The position numbers and the translations under genes were made by a program. This document shows, piece after piece, positions 9,056 through 19,174 of a stretch of 64,000 nt of DNA. The notes under the pieces were generated by a model. That model made no database searches, was not told the origin of the DNA, and worked only from the letters and a program-made list of their open reading frames with translations. Each line of letters starts with the position of its first letter. The stretch's first letter is position 1. Source of the DNA: Bradyrhizobium xenonodulans. GTDB taxonomy: Bacteria > Pseudomonadota > Alphaproteobacteria > Rhizobiales > Xanthobacteraceae. The DNA lies in NCBI RefSeq assembly GCF_027594865.1, contig NZ_CP089391.1, positions 5,114,501 to 5,178,500 on the forward strand. The letters are read 5' to 3'.

Positions 9056-9080
9056 AACGGCCGACCTCCATTTTGGTTCT
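9056..9080 (-). promoter_or_regulatory. Candidate EcfG-type (general stress) promoter of the Gln-rich gene
   Basis: On the minus strand AGAAC, 17 bases, then GTT. The alphaproteobacterial EcfG consensus is GGAAC-N16/17-GTT, so there is one mismatch in the first base of the -35 box. It would give a leader of about 30 nt before the ATG at 9018. This is a weak prediction from pattern only. Confidence 0.35.
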
Positions 9081-9088
9081 TTGTGGAA

Positions 9089-9116
9089 CCCGGTTCCTCG
9101 CACCTGCGGAACCGGG
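9089..9116. other. Perfect 9-bp hairpin in the livH upstream region
   Basis: CCCGGTTCC at 9089-9097 pairs with GGAACCGGG at 9108-9116 across a 10-base loop. A third segment, GGAACC at 9085-9090, overlaps the left arm and could pair with GGTTCC instead. The rest of the 289 bp between the small gene and livH shows no gene. Confidence 0.6.
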
Positions 9117-9307
9117 ACATGACATCGGTAACCGAAATGACCTCTGTACAAGCCCCTGTGCCGAGCCATGGCCAGTTGCAGCCGCCAGTTCCCTGCTGTT
9201 ACAAAACGGAAAGAACGCTCAAGGGCTGCCGGGGCCCGAGAAGAAACTCAAACACTCTCTCTCGAAAAGCTCCCTTTGAACCGCATCAGGTTTGGTAACG
9301 GCAGCCC

Positions 9308-10225
9308 ATGGATTATTTCGCCCAGCAGTTCATCAACGGTCTCGTTCTGGGGTCGATCTACGGCCTGATCGCCATCGGCTATACGATGGTCTACGGCATC
9401 GTCGGCATGATCAACTTCGCCCATGGCGACGTCTTCATGATCGGCGGCTTCATTGCGCTCATCACCTTCCTGATCCTGATCTCCCTCGGCCTCACCGCGA
9501 TCCCGGTGATCCTGCTGGTGGTGCTGCTGGTCGCGATGGCGATCACCGCACTCTACGGCTGGACCATCGAGCGCATCGCCTACCGGCCGCTACGCCACTC
9601 TTTCCGCCTGGCCCCGATGCTGTCGGCGATCGGCATGTCGTTCGTTCTGACCAACTACTCGCAGGTCGCGCAAGGCGCCCGCGTCAAGCCGATCCCGCCC
9701 TTCATCACCGGCGGCTATACGCTGCATGAGAGCGCCGACGGTTTCGTCATCCAGCTCTCCAACATCCAGATCATGGTGGTCATCACCACCATCGTGCTGC
9801 TGGCCATCTTCACCTGGCTGGTCTCGCGCACCCGGCTCGGACGTGACATGCGCGCCTGCGAGCAGGACCAGACCATGGCGGCGCTGCTCGGCGTCGACGT
9901 CGACCGCACCATCTCCATGACCTTCGTGATCGGCGCCGCGCTCGCCGCGGTCGCGGGCCTGATGTACCTGCTCTATTACGGCCTGGTCGATTTCTTCATG
10001 GGCTTCGTCGCCGGCATCAAGGCGTTCACCGCCGCGGTGCTCGGCGGCATCGGCTCACTGCCGGGCGCCATGCTGGGTGGGCTTGCGATCGGCCTGATCG
10101 AGACGTTCTGGTCGGCCTATTTCTCGGTCGAGTACAAGGATGTCGCCGCGTTCTCGATCCTGATCGTCGTGCTGATCTTCATGCCGACCGGCCTGCTCGG
10201 TCGCCCCGAAGTCGAAAAAGTCTGA
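9308..10225 (+). CDS. livH: Branched-chain amino acid ABC transporter permease LivH
   Basis: A 305-residue inner-membrane permease with about eight hydrophobic helices. The N-terminus FINGLVLGSIYGLIAIGYTM and the block INFAHGDVFMIGGF are LivH signatures, and GGIGSLPGAMLGGL is the coupling region near the C-terminus. It forms the membrane pore with LivM. It is the first gene of livHMGFK, with 12 bp to livM. Many such transporters in rhizobia take up amino acids other than Leu/Ile/Val or even aromatic acids, so the substrate is open. Confidence 0.93.
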   Translation: MDYFAQQFINGLVLGSIYGLIAIGYTMVYGIVGMINFAHGDVFMIGGFIALITFLILISLGLTAIPVILLVVLLVAMAITALYGWTIERIAYRPLRHSFRLAPMLSAIGMSFVLTNYSQVAQGARVKPIPPFITGGYTLHESADGFVIQLSNIQIMVVITTIVLLAIFTWLVSRTRLGRDMRACEQDQTMAALLGVDVDRTISMTFVIGAALAAVAGLMYLLYYGLVDFFMGFVAGIKAFTAAVLGGIGSLPGAMLGGLAIGLIETFWSAYFSVEYKDVAAFSILIVVLIFMPTGLLGRPEVEKV

Positions 10226-10237
10226 CGGATCGGCCGC

Positions 10238-11553
<1,316 letters not shown>

Positions 11554-11557
<4 letters not shown>

Positions 11558-12399
11558 GCGGCGACAAGATGAGCGACCAGATTCTTGGCGTCGACCGGCT
11601 CACCATGCGCTTCGGTGGCATCGTCGCCGTGCAGGACCTGTCGTTTGCGGCCGAGCGGAAGAAGATCACCGCGCTGATCGGACCGAACGGCGCCGGCAAG
11701 ACCACCGTGTTCAACTGCATCACCGGCTTCTACAGGCCGAGCGGGGGCGCCATTCGCCTCGCCCATGACGACGGCAAGGTCATCGCGCTGGAGCGGCTCA
11801 ACGATTTCCGCATCGCCAAGCAGGCCAAGGTGGCGCGCACTTTCCAGAACATCCGCCTGTTTCCGGGCATGACCGCGCTGGAAAATCTGATGGTGGCGCA
11901 GCACAACGCGTTGATGCGCGCCTCCGGCTTCACGTTCCTCGGCCTTCTCGGCGTCCCCGCCTACCGCGACGCCGAAAAGCGCGCGATCGATCTCGCCACC
12001 GACTGGCTGAAGCGGGTCAATCTGCTCGACCGCGCCGACGACGCAGCCGGCAATTTCGCCTACGGGGACCAGCGCCGGCTCGAGATCGCACGCGCGATGT
12101 GCACCGAGCCTGCGCTTCTGTGCCTGGACGAGCCCGCCGCCGGCCTCAACGCGCGCGAGAGTGCCGCCCTGAGCGAGCTCTTGCTGTCGATCCGCAACGA
12201 GCTCGGCACCTCGATCCTCCTGATCGAGCACGACATGTCGGTGGTCATGGAGATCTCCGACCACATCGTGGTGATGGACCATGGCGTGAAGATCGCACAA
12301 GGCACGCCGCGGGAGGTGCGCGACGATCCCAAGGTGATCGCCGCCTATCTCGGCACCGACGAGGAAGAGGCTGTGGCCGTGATGGAGGGCGGCTCGTGA
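11554..12399 (+). CDS. livG: Branched-chain amino acid ABC transporter ATPase LivG
   Basis: A 281-residue ABC ATPase. Walker A is GPNGAGKT, followed by the LivG-typical ARTFQNIRLFPGMTALENL; Walker B is LLCLDEPAAGLN, followed by LLIEHDMSVVM. The signature motif is altered: GDQRRLEIARA precedes Walker B. I chose the ATG at 11554, which overlaps the livM stop codon; a second ATG at 11569 would remove five residues. It energises uptake together with LivF. The livF start codon overlaps its stop. Confidence 0.93.
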
Positions 12400-13142
12400 C
12401 ATCTGCCCCCACTTCCCCCCTGCTCGCGATCCGGGGCTTGCGCGCCGCCTACGGCAAGATCGAGGCGCTGAAGGGCGTCGACGTCGAGATCAATGCCGGC
12501 GAGATCGTCGCCCTGATCGGCGCCAACGGCGCCGGCAAGTCGACGCTGATGATGACGATCTTCGGCAAGCCGCGCGCCCGCGCCGGCCAGATCCTGTACG
12601 AAGGCCGCGACATCACCGACGTCCCCACCCACGCGATCGCGCATTTGCGCATCGCGCAATCGCCGGAAGGCCGCCGCATCTTCCCGCGCATGAGCGTGGC
12701 CGAAAACCTCCAGATGGGGGCGGACGCCACCGAGTGCACTGATGCGGAACGCGAGGCCACGCTGCAACGCGTGTTCACGCTGTTTCCGCGCCTGAAGGAG
12801 CGCTACGCCCAGCGCGGCGGAACGCTGTCCGGCGGCGAGCAGCAGATGCTGGCGATCGGCCGCGCCCTGATGAGCCGCCCCCGCCTGCTCCTGCTCGACG
12901 AACCCTCGCTCGGGCTGGCGCCGCTGATCGCGCGCCAGATTTTCGACGCGATCCGCACCCTGAACCGGCAGGACGGCCTGACCGTCCTGATCGTCGAGCA
13001 GAACGCCAACCATGCGCTCAAGCTCGCCCATCGCGGCTACGTCATGGTCAACGGCCTGATCACGCTGGCCGGGACCGGCGCCGAGTTGCTGCAGCGCCCC
13101 GAGATTCGTGCCGCCTACCTGGAAGGCGGCCGGCACGGCTGA
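12396..13142 (+). CDS. livF: Branched-chain amino acid ABC transporter ATPase LivF
   Basis: A 248-residue ABC ATPase. Walker A is GANGAGKST, the signature is LSGGEQQMLAIGRAL, Walker B is LLLLDEPSLGL, and the RIAQSPEGRRIFPRMSVAENL segment is typical of LivF. The start is GTG at 12396, overlapping the livG TGA (GTGA), so translation is coupled. No in-frame ATG nearby matches the family N-terminus (LLAIRGLRAAYGKIEAL). Confidence 0.93.
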   Translation: MTSAPTSPLLAIRGLRAAYGKIEALKGVDVEINAGEIVALIGANGAGKSTLMMTIFGKPRARAGQILYEGRDITDVPTHAIAHLRIAQSPEGRRIFPRMSVAENLQMGADATECTDAEREATLQRVFTLFPRLKERYAQRGGTLSGGEQQMLAIGRALMSRPRLLLLDEPSLGLAPLIARQIFDAIRTLNRQDGLTVLIVEQNANHALKLAHRGYVMVNGLITLAGTGAELLQRPEIRAAYLEGGRHG

Positions 13143-13314
13143 GGCTACCCGGAGCGGGACCCGGTGCGGAGCACGTGCGGCCGAATGTGGCGAGATATCT
13201 CTGCCAATGCCCGTATTTTGCCGGTGACTTCTCCCGAGATTCATTCAAGAATGGTGCCGGTTTGGACCGGGCGTATCCGGCAACTTCCACAGGCGACCAC
13301 CCGCGAGGTATCTC

Positions 13315-14433
13315 ATGAAATCACTGAAGCTCATCGGTCTGGCATTCGGCGCATCGATAGCGCTCTCGAGCGCAGCATTCGCACAGGATGTCACCGTCGC
13401 AGTCGCAGGTCCGATGACCGGCGGCGAGTCCGCGTTCGGCCGCCAGATGAAGAACGGCGCCGAGATGGCCGTGGCTGACATCAACGCCGCCGGCGGCGTC
13501 AACGGCAAGAAGCTCGCGCTCAATGTCGAGGACGACGCCTGCGATCCGAAGCAGGCGCGCTCGATCGCCGAGAAGATCGCCGGCGCAAAAATCCCGTTCG
13601 TGGCCGGGCACTATTGCTCATCGTCGTCGATCCCCGCTTCCGAAGCCTATGCCGACGGCAACGTGCTCCAGATTACCCCCGCCTCGACCAATCCGAAGTT
13701 CACCGATAGCGGACTGTGGAACGTGGCGCGGGTCTGCGGCCGTGACGACCAGCAGGGCTTGGTCGCGGCGCAGTACATCGCCAAGAACTTCAAGGGCAAG
13801 AACATCGCGATCCTCAACGACAAGACCACCTACGGCAAGGGTCTCGCCGACGAAACCAAGAAGGCGCTCAACAAGGCCGGCATCACCGAGAAGATGTACG
13901 AGTCCTACAACAAGGGCGACAAGGACTTCAACGCGATCGTCTCGCGCCTGAAGCGCGACAACATCGACCTCGTCTATGTCGGTGGTTACCATCAGGAAAG
14001 CGGCCTGATCCTGCGCCAGATGCGTGACCAGGGCCTCAAGACGATCCTGATGGCCGGCGATGCGCTCGCCGACAAGGAGTACGCCTCCATCACCGGCCCT
14101 GCCGGCGAAGGCACGCTGTTCACCTTCGGCCCCGATCCGCGCAACAAGCCGACCGCGAAGAAGATCGTCGACGCCTTCAAGGCGAAGAATATCGACCCCG
14201 AGGGCTATACGCTCTACACCTACGCGGCGATGCAGGTCTGGTCGCAGGCGGCGAAGAAGGCCGCCACCACCGACGCCAAGAAGGTCATGGCGGCGATCAA
14301 GGCCGGCAAATGGGACACCGTGATCGGCCCGATCGAGTACGACGCCAAGGGCGACATCAAGCAGCTCGACTATGTCGTCTACAAATGGGACGCCAAGGGC
14401 GGCTACGCCGAGATCAAGGGCAATGGCACCTGA
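13315..14433 (+). CDS. livK: Periplasmic branched-chain amino acid-type binding protein LivK
   Basis: A 372-residue periplasmic-binding protein. The first 23 residues (KLIGLAFGASIALSSAAFAQ region) are a signal peptide with an AFA-Q cleavage site. The mature part starts DVTVAVAGPMTGGESAFG, typical of Leu/Ile/Val-binding proteins, and contains PAGEGTLFTFGPDPRNKP. It captures the substrate for LivHMGF. It lies 172 bp after livF and is followed by a strong terminator, closing the operon. That gap may hold an internal promoter. Confidence 0.92.
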   Translation: MKSLKLIGLAFGASIALSSAAFAQDVTVAVAGPMTGGESAFGRQMKNGAEMAVADINAAGGVNGKKLALNVEDDACDPKQARSIAEKIAGAKIPFVAGHYCSSSSIPASEAYADGNVLQITPASTNPKFTDSGLWNVARVCGRDDQQGLVAAQYIAKNFKGKNIAILNDKTTYGKGLADETKKALNKAGITEKMYESYNKGDKDFNAIVSRLKRDNIDLVYVGGYHQESGLILRQMRDQGLKTILMAGDALADKEYASITGPAGEGTLFTFGPDPRNKPTAKKIVDAFKAKNIDPEGYTLYTYAAMQVWSQAAKKAATTDAKKVMAAIKAGKWDTVIGPIEYDAKGDIKQLDYVVYKWDAKGGYAEIKGNGT

Positions 14434-14485
14434 GACAGGAAGCCTGACCTTTTGATCAGATCGGTTTCAACCAGTTCGATCCCAA

Positions 14486-14513
14486 CGCCCCGGTTCGCCG
14501 GGGCGTTTCTTTT
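14486..14513 (+). terminator. Rho-independent terminator of the liv operon
   Basis: CGCCCCGG-TTCG-CCGGGGCG makes an eight-pair stem with a stable tetraloop, followed by TTTCTTTT. It lies 52 bp after the livK stop. Confidence 0.92.
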
Positions 14514-14540
14514 GCCCTATGGGCTTCTTTTGCCCTTTGG

Positions 14541-14927
14541 TCAGACGGCTGCGGAGAGCTCGCCGTCCGCTGCAGCCTGGGCCTTCCGGAGCGCTTGCAG
14601 GAGATCGTTCGGCCGAAACGGCTTTTGCAGGCACACCACGTCGGCCAGACCGGGCGCCTCGCCCATGAAATCCAGTGCGGTCATGCCGGAGATCGCGACG
14701 ATCGGAAACCCCGGAACTCGCTCGCGGATGGCCACCATGACGTCGACGCCGCTGGTGTCGGCCAGGAAAATGTCGACAATCGCAGCTTCGAAAGCGCCCT
14801 CGCTGAAGGCCTTCAGGCCCGCCGCGCCGCTCTCGGCCTCGACCACGTCAAAACGGTTGACCCGAAGCACGATCGCGACCATGGCGCGGACGTCCTTCTG
14901 GTCGTCGACGACGAGGATTCGGGGCAT
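14541..14927 (-). CDS. Single-domain response regulator
   Basis: A 128-residue protein consisting only of a CheY-like receiver: PRILVVDDQKDVRAMVAIVL at the N-terminus (D8, D9), phosphoacceptor D52 in AAIVDIFLADTSG, Thr/Ser in AISGMTALDF and K in CLQKPF. I chose ATG 14927 because GGGAG lies nine bases upstream; an upstream in-frame start adds an unlikely tail. It has no output domain, so it would act by protein contact or in a phosphorelay. It is divergent from the large hybrid kinase at 15122, its likely partner. The segment after D52 (IFLADTSG) departs from the usual MPxxxG. Confidence 0.85.
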   Translation of the reverse strand: MPRILVVDDQKDVRAMVAIVLRVNRFDVVEAESGAAGLKAFSEGAFEAAIVDIFLADTSGVDVMVAIRERVPGFPIVAISGMTALDFMGEAPGLADVVCLQKPFRPNDLLQALRKAQAAADGELSAAV

Positions 14928-15121
14928 GGGAACAACTCCCGGATTCGTATCATTATTTGGTTCAATACACTGCAAAGGCGCAGCAAGGCAGTATGAGTCC
15001 GTCCCGGTAAAGCACCTCTTACAGTTACCTGTTCCGAGTCTCCCTCCAAGTTAAGTAAGCTGTAACCCTCGGTTGAGTCGCAAGCGCTTTCTGTCAGGAT
15101 GCGCGCCTGGAGCAGGCTACC

Positions 15122-17974
15122 ATGAAGGTAGTGGCTTCCCGGCCCGAAGAGATTGACGTAGGAGGTCATCATGCCGGCTTACGAGAGATCGACGTGCTAG
15201 CACCCAACGATCGAAGCACATTCCTGTCGACCTTGCCGGCTGCGCGGAGCGACCGCAGGGCGGCATTGGCGATCGTCGGCATCTCCGCGATCCTGTTCGC
15301 GCTGGCCGTACCGTTTGCGGGCATGCCGCTCGTCCAGGTGCCGGCTTTCGTGGCGAGCTACCAGTCGGCGCTCGCGGTCAGCGACATCATCACCGCCGTC
15401 TTGCTGCTGTCGCAGTTTGCGGTCCTGCGCAGCCGCGCGCTGCTGCTGTTGTCGATCGGCTATCTGTTCACGGCGGCGGCCGCGGTGACCCACGCCCTCA
15501 CCTTCCCCGGGCTGTTCGCCCCTGCCGGACTGTTCGGTGCAGGCTCGCAGACCACCGTCTGGCTCTACATGATCTGGCACGGCGGCTTTCCGCTGTTCGT
15601 GCTGGCCTATGCCTCGCTGAAGGACGGCAACGGCGGCAACAAGATCGCCGGCTCGACGGCGTCGGTGATTGCATTCTCCGTCGCAGGCGTGTTCGTTGCG
15701 ATCACCGTGCTCGCCTGGCTGGTGACGGCGCAGCACGGCCTGTTGCCGGTCCTGCTGAGGGACGGTCACTACACCGCCACCATGATCGGCGTGGTGTCGT
15801 TCGTGTGGTCCCTGAGCTTTGCGGCGCTGGTCACGCTGTGGTTTCGCAAGCCGCACACGGTGATCGACGTCTGGCTCATGGTCACGATGTGCGCCTGGCT
15901 GTTCGACATCGCGCTGTCGGCAATCGTCAACGTCGCGCGTTTCGACCTCGGCTTCTACGCCGGCCGGCTCTACGGCCTCTGTGCGTCGAGCTTCGTGCTC
16001 GCGGTGCTGCTCATCGAGAACGTGCGTCTCCAGGCGAACACGGCGGGCATGGTCGGCGCACTCCAGCGGCAGTCGAGCTCGGAGCGGAACTATTATGCCG
16101 AGCGCGAGCGGCTGTTCAGCGCCGTCGTCGAATCCTCCAACGACGCCATCATCACGAAGTCGCTCGACGGCACCATCACGTCCTGGAACGACGCGGCCGA
16201 ACGCGTCTTCGGCTACTCAGCCAACGAGGCGATCGGCCGCCAGGTCGATATCATCATGCCCGAGGGGCAGCGCGAGGAAGTCGCCGAAATGCTGGCCCGC
16301 ACCCGCAACGGCGAGGTCATCGACCAGCACGAGACCGTGCGGCTGCACAAGAGCGGCCAGCCGATCGACGTCTTGCTGAGCCAGGTCCCGCTGCGATCGA
16401 CCGACGGCAAGATCATCGGCGCCTCCAAGGTCGCACGCGACATCACCGAGCGGAAGCGGGCGGAGACGGCTCTCAACCGCGAGATCGAGGAGCGCCAGCG
16501 CATCTTCGAGACCTCGCAGGACCTGATCCTCGTGACGGACGGTTACGGCAATTTCATCCAGGTCAGCCCGAGCGTGAAGGACATCCTCGGGTACAAGCCG
16601 GAAGACATGATCGGGCACAGCGCCATCGAGTTCATTCACCCTGATGACCTCGACAAGACGCGAAGCGAGATGCGCGCGGCGCGGCGTGGCGCGGTCAAGC
16701 GCAGCTTCGAGGCGCGCTACTATCATGACGACGGCCACGAGGTGACGCTGAACTGGATGGGCACCTGGTCGGAGCCGGTGAAGCGCCACTTCTTCATCGG
16801 GCGCGATCTCACCGAGAAGCAGGCCGCCGAAGCCCAGCTCAGGCAGGTCCAGAAGATGGACTCGATCGGCCAGCTCACCGGCGGCGTCGCCCACGATTTC
16901 AACAACGTGCTCACCGTCATCACCGGCACGATCGGCATCCTCGCGGATGCGGTGGCCGACCGCCCCGAGCTCGCCGCCATCACCAAGCTGATCGACGATG
17001 CCGCCGAGCGCGGCGCGCAATTGACCAAGCACCTGCTCGCCTTTGCCCGCAAGCAGCCGCTCCAGCCGCGCGAGATCGACGTCAATGCGCTGGCGCTCGA
17101 AGCCGCCAAGCTCCTGCACCCGACCCTCGGCGAGCAGATCACCATCATGCCGCAGCTCACCGAGGATGCCTGGCCGGCCCTGGTCGACCCCGGCCAGCTC
17201 TCCACCGCGATCCTCAATCTCGCACTGAACGCGCGCGACGCCATGCCGGACGGCGGCACGCTCGTGCTGGAGACCCGCAACATCTTCCTCGACGACGGCT
17301 ATGCCAGCATGAATCCCGACGTCGTCGCCGGCAACTATGTGATGATCGCGGTCAGCGACACCGGCACCGGCATTCCGCCGGAGCTGATCGAGCGGGTGTT
17401 CGATCCCTTCTTCACCACCAAGGAGGTCGGCAAGGGTACCGGGCTCGGGCTCAGCATGGTGTTCGGCTTCGTCAAGCAGTCCGGCGGGCACATCAAGATC
17501 TACAGCGAGGAAGGCCACGGCACGAGCGTGAAGATCTACCTGCCGCGCTCGAGCGGCGTGCAGGAGACCGAGTTCGAGGCGTTCCAGAACGCGCCCATCG
17601 CCGGCGGCGACGAGAAAATCCTGATCGTCGAGGACGACGCGCTGGTACGGCAATATGTCGTGACCCAGATCAAGAGCCTCGGCTATACCGCGTTAGAGGC
17701 CGCCAACGCGGCCGAGGCCCTCGCCATCATCGATGCCGACAAGGCGATCGACCTGCTCTTCACCGACATCATCATGCCGGGCCACATGAACGGCCGCCAG
17801 CTCGCGGACGAGGCGTTGCGGCGGCGTCCCGACCTGAAGACGCTGTTCACCTCGGGCTACACCGAGAACGCCATCGTCCATCACGGCCGGCTCGATTCCG
17901 GCGTGCTGCTGCTCGCAAAACCCTACCGCAAATCCGAGCTCGCCAAGATGCTGAGGACGGCACTGGCGAGTTGA
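15122..17974 (+). CDS. Membrane-bound MASE4/PAS hybrid histidine kinase
   Basis: A protein of up to 950 residues. Order: seven or eight helices forming a MASE4-like sensor (about 40-290), PAS 1 (about 325-445), PAS 2 (about 460-575, with GNFIQVSPSVKDILGYKPED), HisKA with H591 in GGVAHDFNNVLTVI, HATPase (about 690-805, with GTGIPPELIERVFDPFF and GKGTGLGLSMVFGF), and a receiver (about 835-950) with D882 in LLFTDIIMPG. It autophosphorylates and can pass phosphate to its own receiver. The start is uncertain: ATG 15122, or GTG 15194 behind a strong AGGAGG site and a tiny overlapping reading frame. The ligand is unknown. Confidence 0.88.
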   Translation: MKVVASRPEEIDVGGHHAGLREIDVLAPNDRSTFLSTLPAARSDRRAALAIVGISAILFALAVPFAGMPLVQVPAFVASYQSALAVSDIITAVLLLSQFAVLRSRALLLLSIGYLFTAAAAVTHALTFPGLFAPAGLFGAGSQTTVWLYMIWHGGFPLFVLAYASLKDGNGGNKIAGSTASVIAFSVAGVFVAITVLAWLVTAQHGLLPVLLRDGHYTATMIGVVSFVWSLSFAALVTLWFRKPHTVIDVWLMVTMCAWLFDIALSAIVNVARFDLGFYAGRLYGLCASSFVLAVLLIENVRLQANTAGMVGALQRQSSSERNYYAERERLFSAVVESSNDAIITKSLDGTITSWNDAAERVFGYSANEAIGRQVDIIMPEGQREEVAEMLARTRNGEVIDQHETVRLHKSGQPIDVLLSQVPLRSTDGKIIGASKVARDITERKRAETALNREIEERQRIFETSQDLILVTDGYGNFIQVSPSVKDILGYKPEDMIGHSAIEFIHPDDLDKTRSEMRAARRGAVKRSFEARYYHDDGHEVTLNWMGTWSEPVKRHFFIGRDLTEKQAAEAQLRQVQKMDSIGQLTGGVAHDFNNVLTVITGTIGILADAVADRPELAAITKLIDDAAERGAQLTKHLLAFARKQPLQPREIDVNALALEAAKLLHPTLGEQITIMPQLTEDAWPALVDPGQLSTAILNLALNARDAMPDGGTLVLETRNIFLDDGYASMNPDVVAGNYVMIAVSDTGTGIPPELIERVFDPFFTTKEVGKGTGLGLSMVFGFVKQSGGHIKIYSEEGHGTSVKIYLPRSSGVQETEFEAFQNAPIAGGDEKILIVEDDALVRQYVVTQIKSLGYTALEAANAAEALAIIDADKAIDLLFTDIIMPGHMNGRQLADEALRRRPDLKTLFTSGYTENAIVHHGRLDSGVLLLAKPYRKSELAKMLRTALAS
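15171..15200 (+). other. Candidate 9-codon leader reading frame ahead of the hybrid kinase
   Basis: ATG at 15171 lies seven bases after a perfect AGGAGG (TAGGAGGTCATCATG) and reads MPAYERSTC followed by TAG at 15198-15200. The TAG overlaps a GTG at 15194 that is in frame with the kinase. This could be a leader peptide with coupled translation, or the sign of a one-base frameshift at the true kinase start. Confidence 0.4.
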
Positions 17975-18019
17975 GCGCGCGGCACCATTGCGCTATCGCT
18001 GACCCGTGAAGCGCATGGA

Positions 18020-19030
18020 GTGCCGGCCTTGAAAAATCTGCTCACCGATATCGCCGGGGTCCGCGTCGGCCATGCCGAGGATGCGAAAGTCGCCTCCGGC
18101 GCGACCGCGATCATCTTCGATACCCCCGCGGTTGCGGCCATCGATGTTCGCGGCGGCGGCCCCGGCACGCGCGAGGACGCACTGCTCGATCTAGCCAACA
18201 CCGTCGAGCGCGTCGATGCGATCGCGCTGTCGGGCGGCTCGGCCTTTGGCCTCGATACCGGCGGCGGCGTGCAGGCCTGGCTCGCCGAGCAGGGTCGCGG
18301 CCACCGGGTTCGCGAAGCGCTGATCCCGATCGTGCCGGGCGCGATCCTGTTCGATCTCCTCAACGGCGGTGACAAGGCCTGGGGACGCTTCTCGCCCTAT
18401 CGCGACCTCGGCTACGCCGCGGCAGCCGCTGCCGCCAGCACGGACTTCGCGCTCGGCAGCGCCGGCGCCGGCCTCGGTGCCACCACCGCGACGTTCAAGG
18501 GCGGGCTCGGCTCGGCCTCGGCGGTGACGCCTGATGGCGTCAAGGTCGCGGCGATCGTCGCCGTCAACGCGGTGGGCAGCGTCACCGTCGGCAACGGGCC
18601 GTGGTTCTGGGCGGCGCCGTTCGAGGTAGCAGGCGAATTCGGCGGACGCGGCCTGCCCGACAAGTTCACCGACGATATGCTCCGCATGCGCATCAAGGGC
18701 GGTCCCGCCGCGAGCGCGCGCGAAAATACCACCATCGGCGTGGTCGTCACCGACGCGCTGCTGACCAAACCCCAGGCCAAGCGGCTTGCGATGATCGCCC
18801 ACACCGGATTTGCCCGCGCCATCTATCCGGTGCATGCGCCGACCGACGGCGACGTGCTGTTTGCGGCTGCGACCGGCGAGAAGCCGATCGAGCCGCTGGT
18901 CGGCCTCACCGAGCTCGGCACCATCGCCGCCAACGTGGTCGCGCGCGCGATCGCACGCGGCGTGTACAGTGCAACGGCGCTGTCCTTCCCCGGCACGCAG
19001 CCGGCGTGGAAGGACCGGTTTGGCACTTGA
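18020..19030 (+). CDS. P1 family peptidase (DmpA/BapA-like)
   Basis: A 336-residue Ntn-type aminopeptidase family protein. The blocks DIAGVRVGHAEDAKVASGAT, ALSGGSAFGLDTGGGV and ENTTIGVVVTDALLTKPQAK belong to the DmpA/peptidase P1 family, whose precursors cut themselves to expose a new N-terminal Ser or Thr. The NTT site gives a Thr nucleophile candidate. The start is GTG at 18020 (VPALKNLLTDIAG). It follows the kinase gene by 45 bp but its function appears unrelated. Substrates of this family include D-amino acid amides and beta-peptides; the real one here is unknown. Confidence 0.88.
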   Translation: MPALKNLLTDIAGVRVGHAEDAKVASGATAIIFDTPAVAAIDVRGGGPGTREDALLDLANTVERVDAIALSGGSAFGLDTGGGVQAWLAEQGRGHRVREALIPIVPGAILFDLLNGGDKAWGRFSPYRDLGYAAAAAAASTDFALGSAGAGLGATTATFKGGLGSASAVTPDGVKVAAIVAVNAVGSVTVGNGPWFWAAPFEVAGEFGGRGLPDKFTDDMLRMRIKGGPAASARENTTIGVVVTDALLTKPQAKRLAMIAHTGFARAIYPVHAPTDGDVLFAAATGEKPIEPLVGLTELGTIAANVVARAIARGVYSATALSFPGTQPAWKDRFGT

Positions 19031-19060
19031 GGAACACGCGCCTCCCGCCACACAACGCGT

Positions 19061-19161
19061 GTCATCGCCCGGCGAAGACCGGGCGATCCGGTATTCCAGA
19101 GACGAAAGTGATTGGACCGAGAGGCCGCAGCGTACTGGATGCCCCGCCTGCGCGGGGCATG
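19061..19161. repeat. Palindromic Bradyrhizobium-type intergenic repeat
   Basis: The element begins GTCATCGCCCGGCGAAGACC and contains a CGCCCGG/CCGGGCG hairpin, then a TATTCCAGAGACG segment, and ends with a CCCCGCC/GGCGGGG-like hairpin (CCCCGCCTGCGCGGGGCATG). I recognise this composite as a frequent non-coding repeat of Bradyrhizobium. It separates two convergent genes and can act as a bidirectional terminator. No open reading frame is visible in it. Confidence 0.75.
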
Positions 19162-19174
19162 GCAGCGAGAGGCT

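Noticed and set aside
16217..17653. Long minus-strand reading frame (478 codons) inside the hybrid kinase gene
   Set aside because: It is the antisense of conserved PAS, HisKA and HATPase domains and its product is a low-complexity Arg/Leu/Asp/Gly mixture, as expected for the reverse of GC-rich coding sequence.
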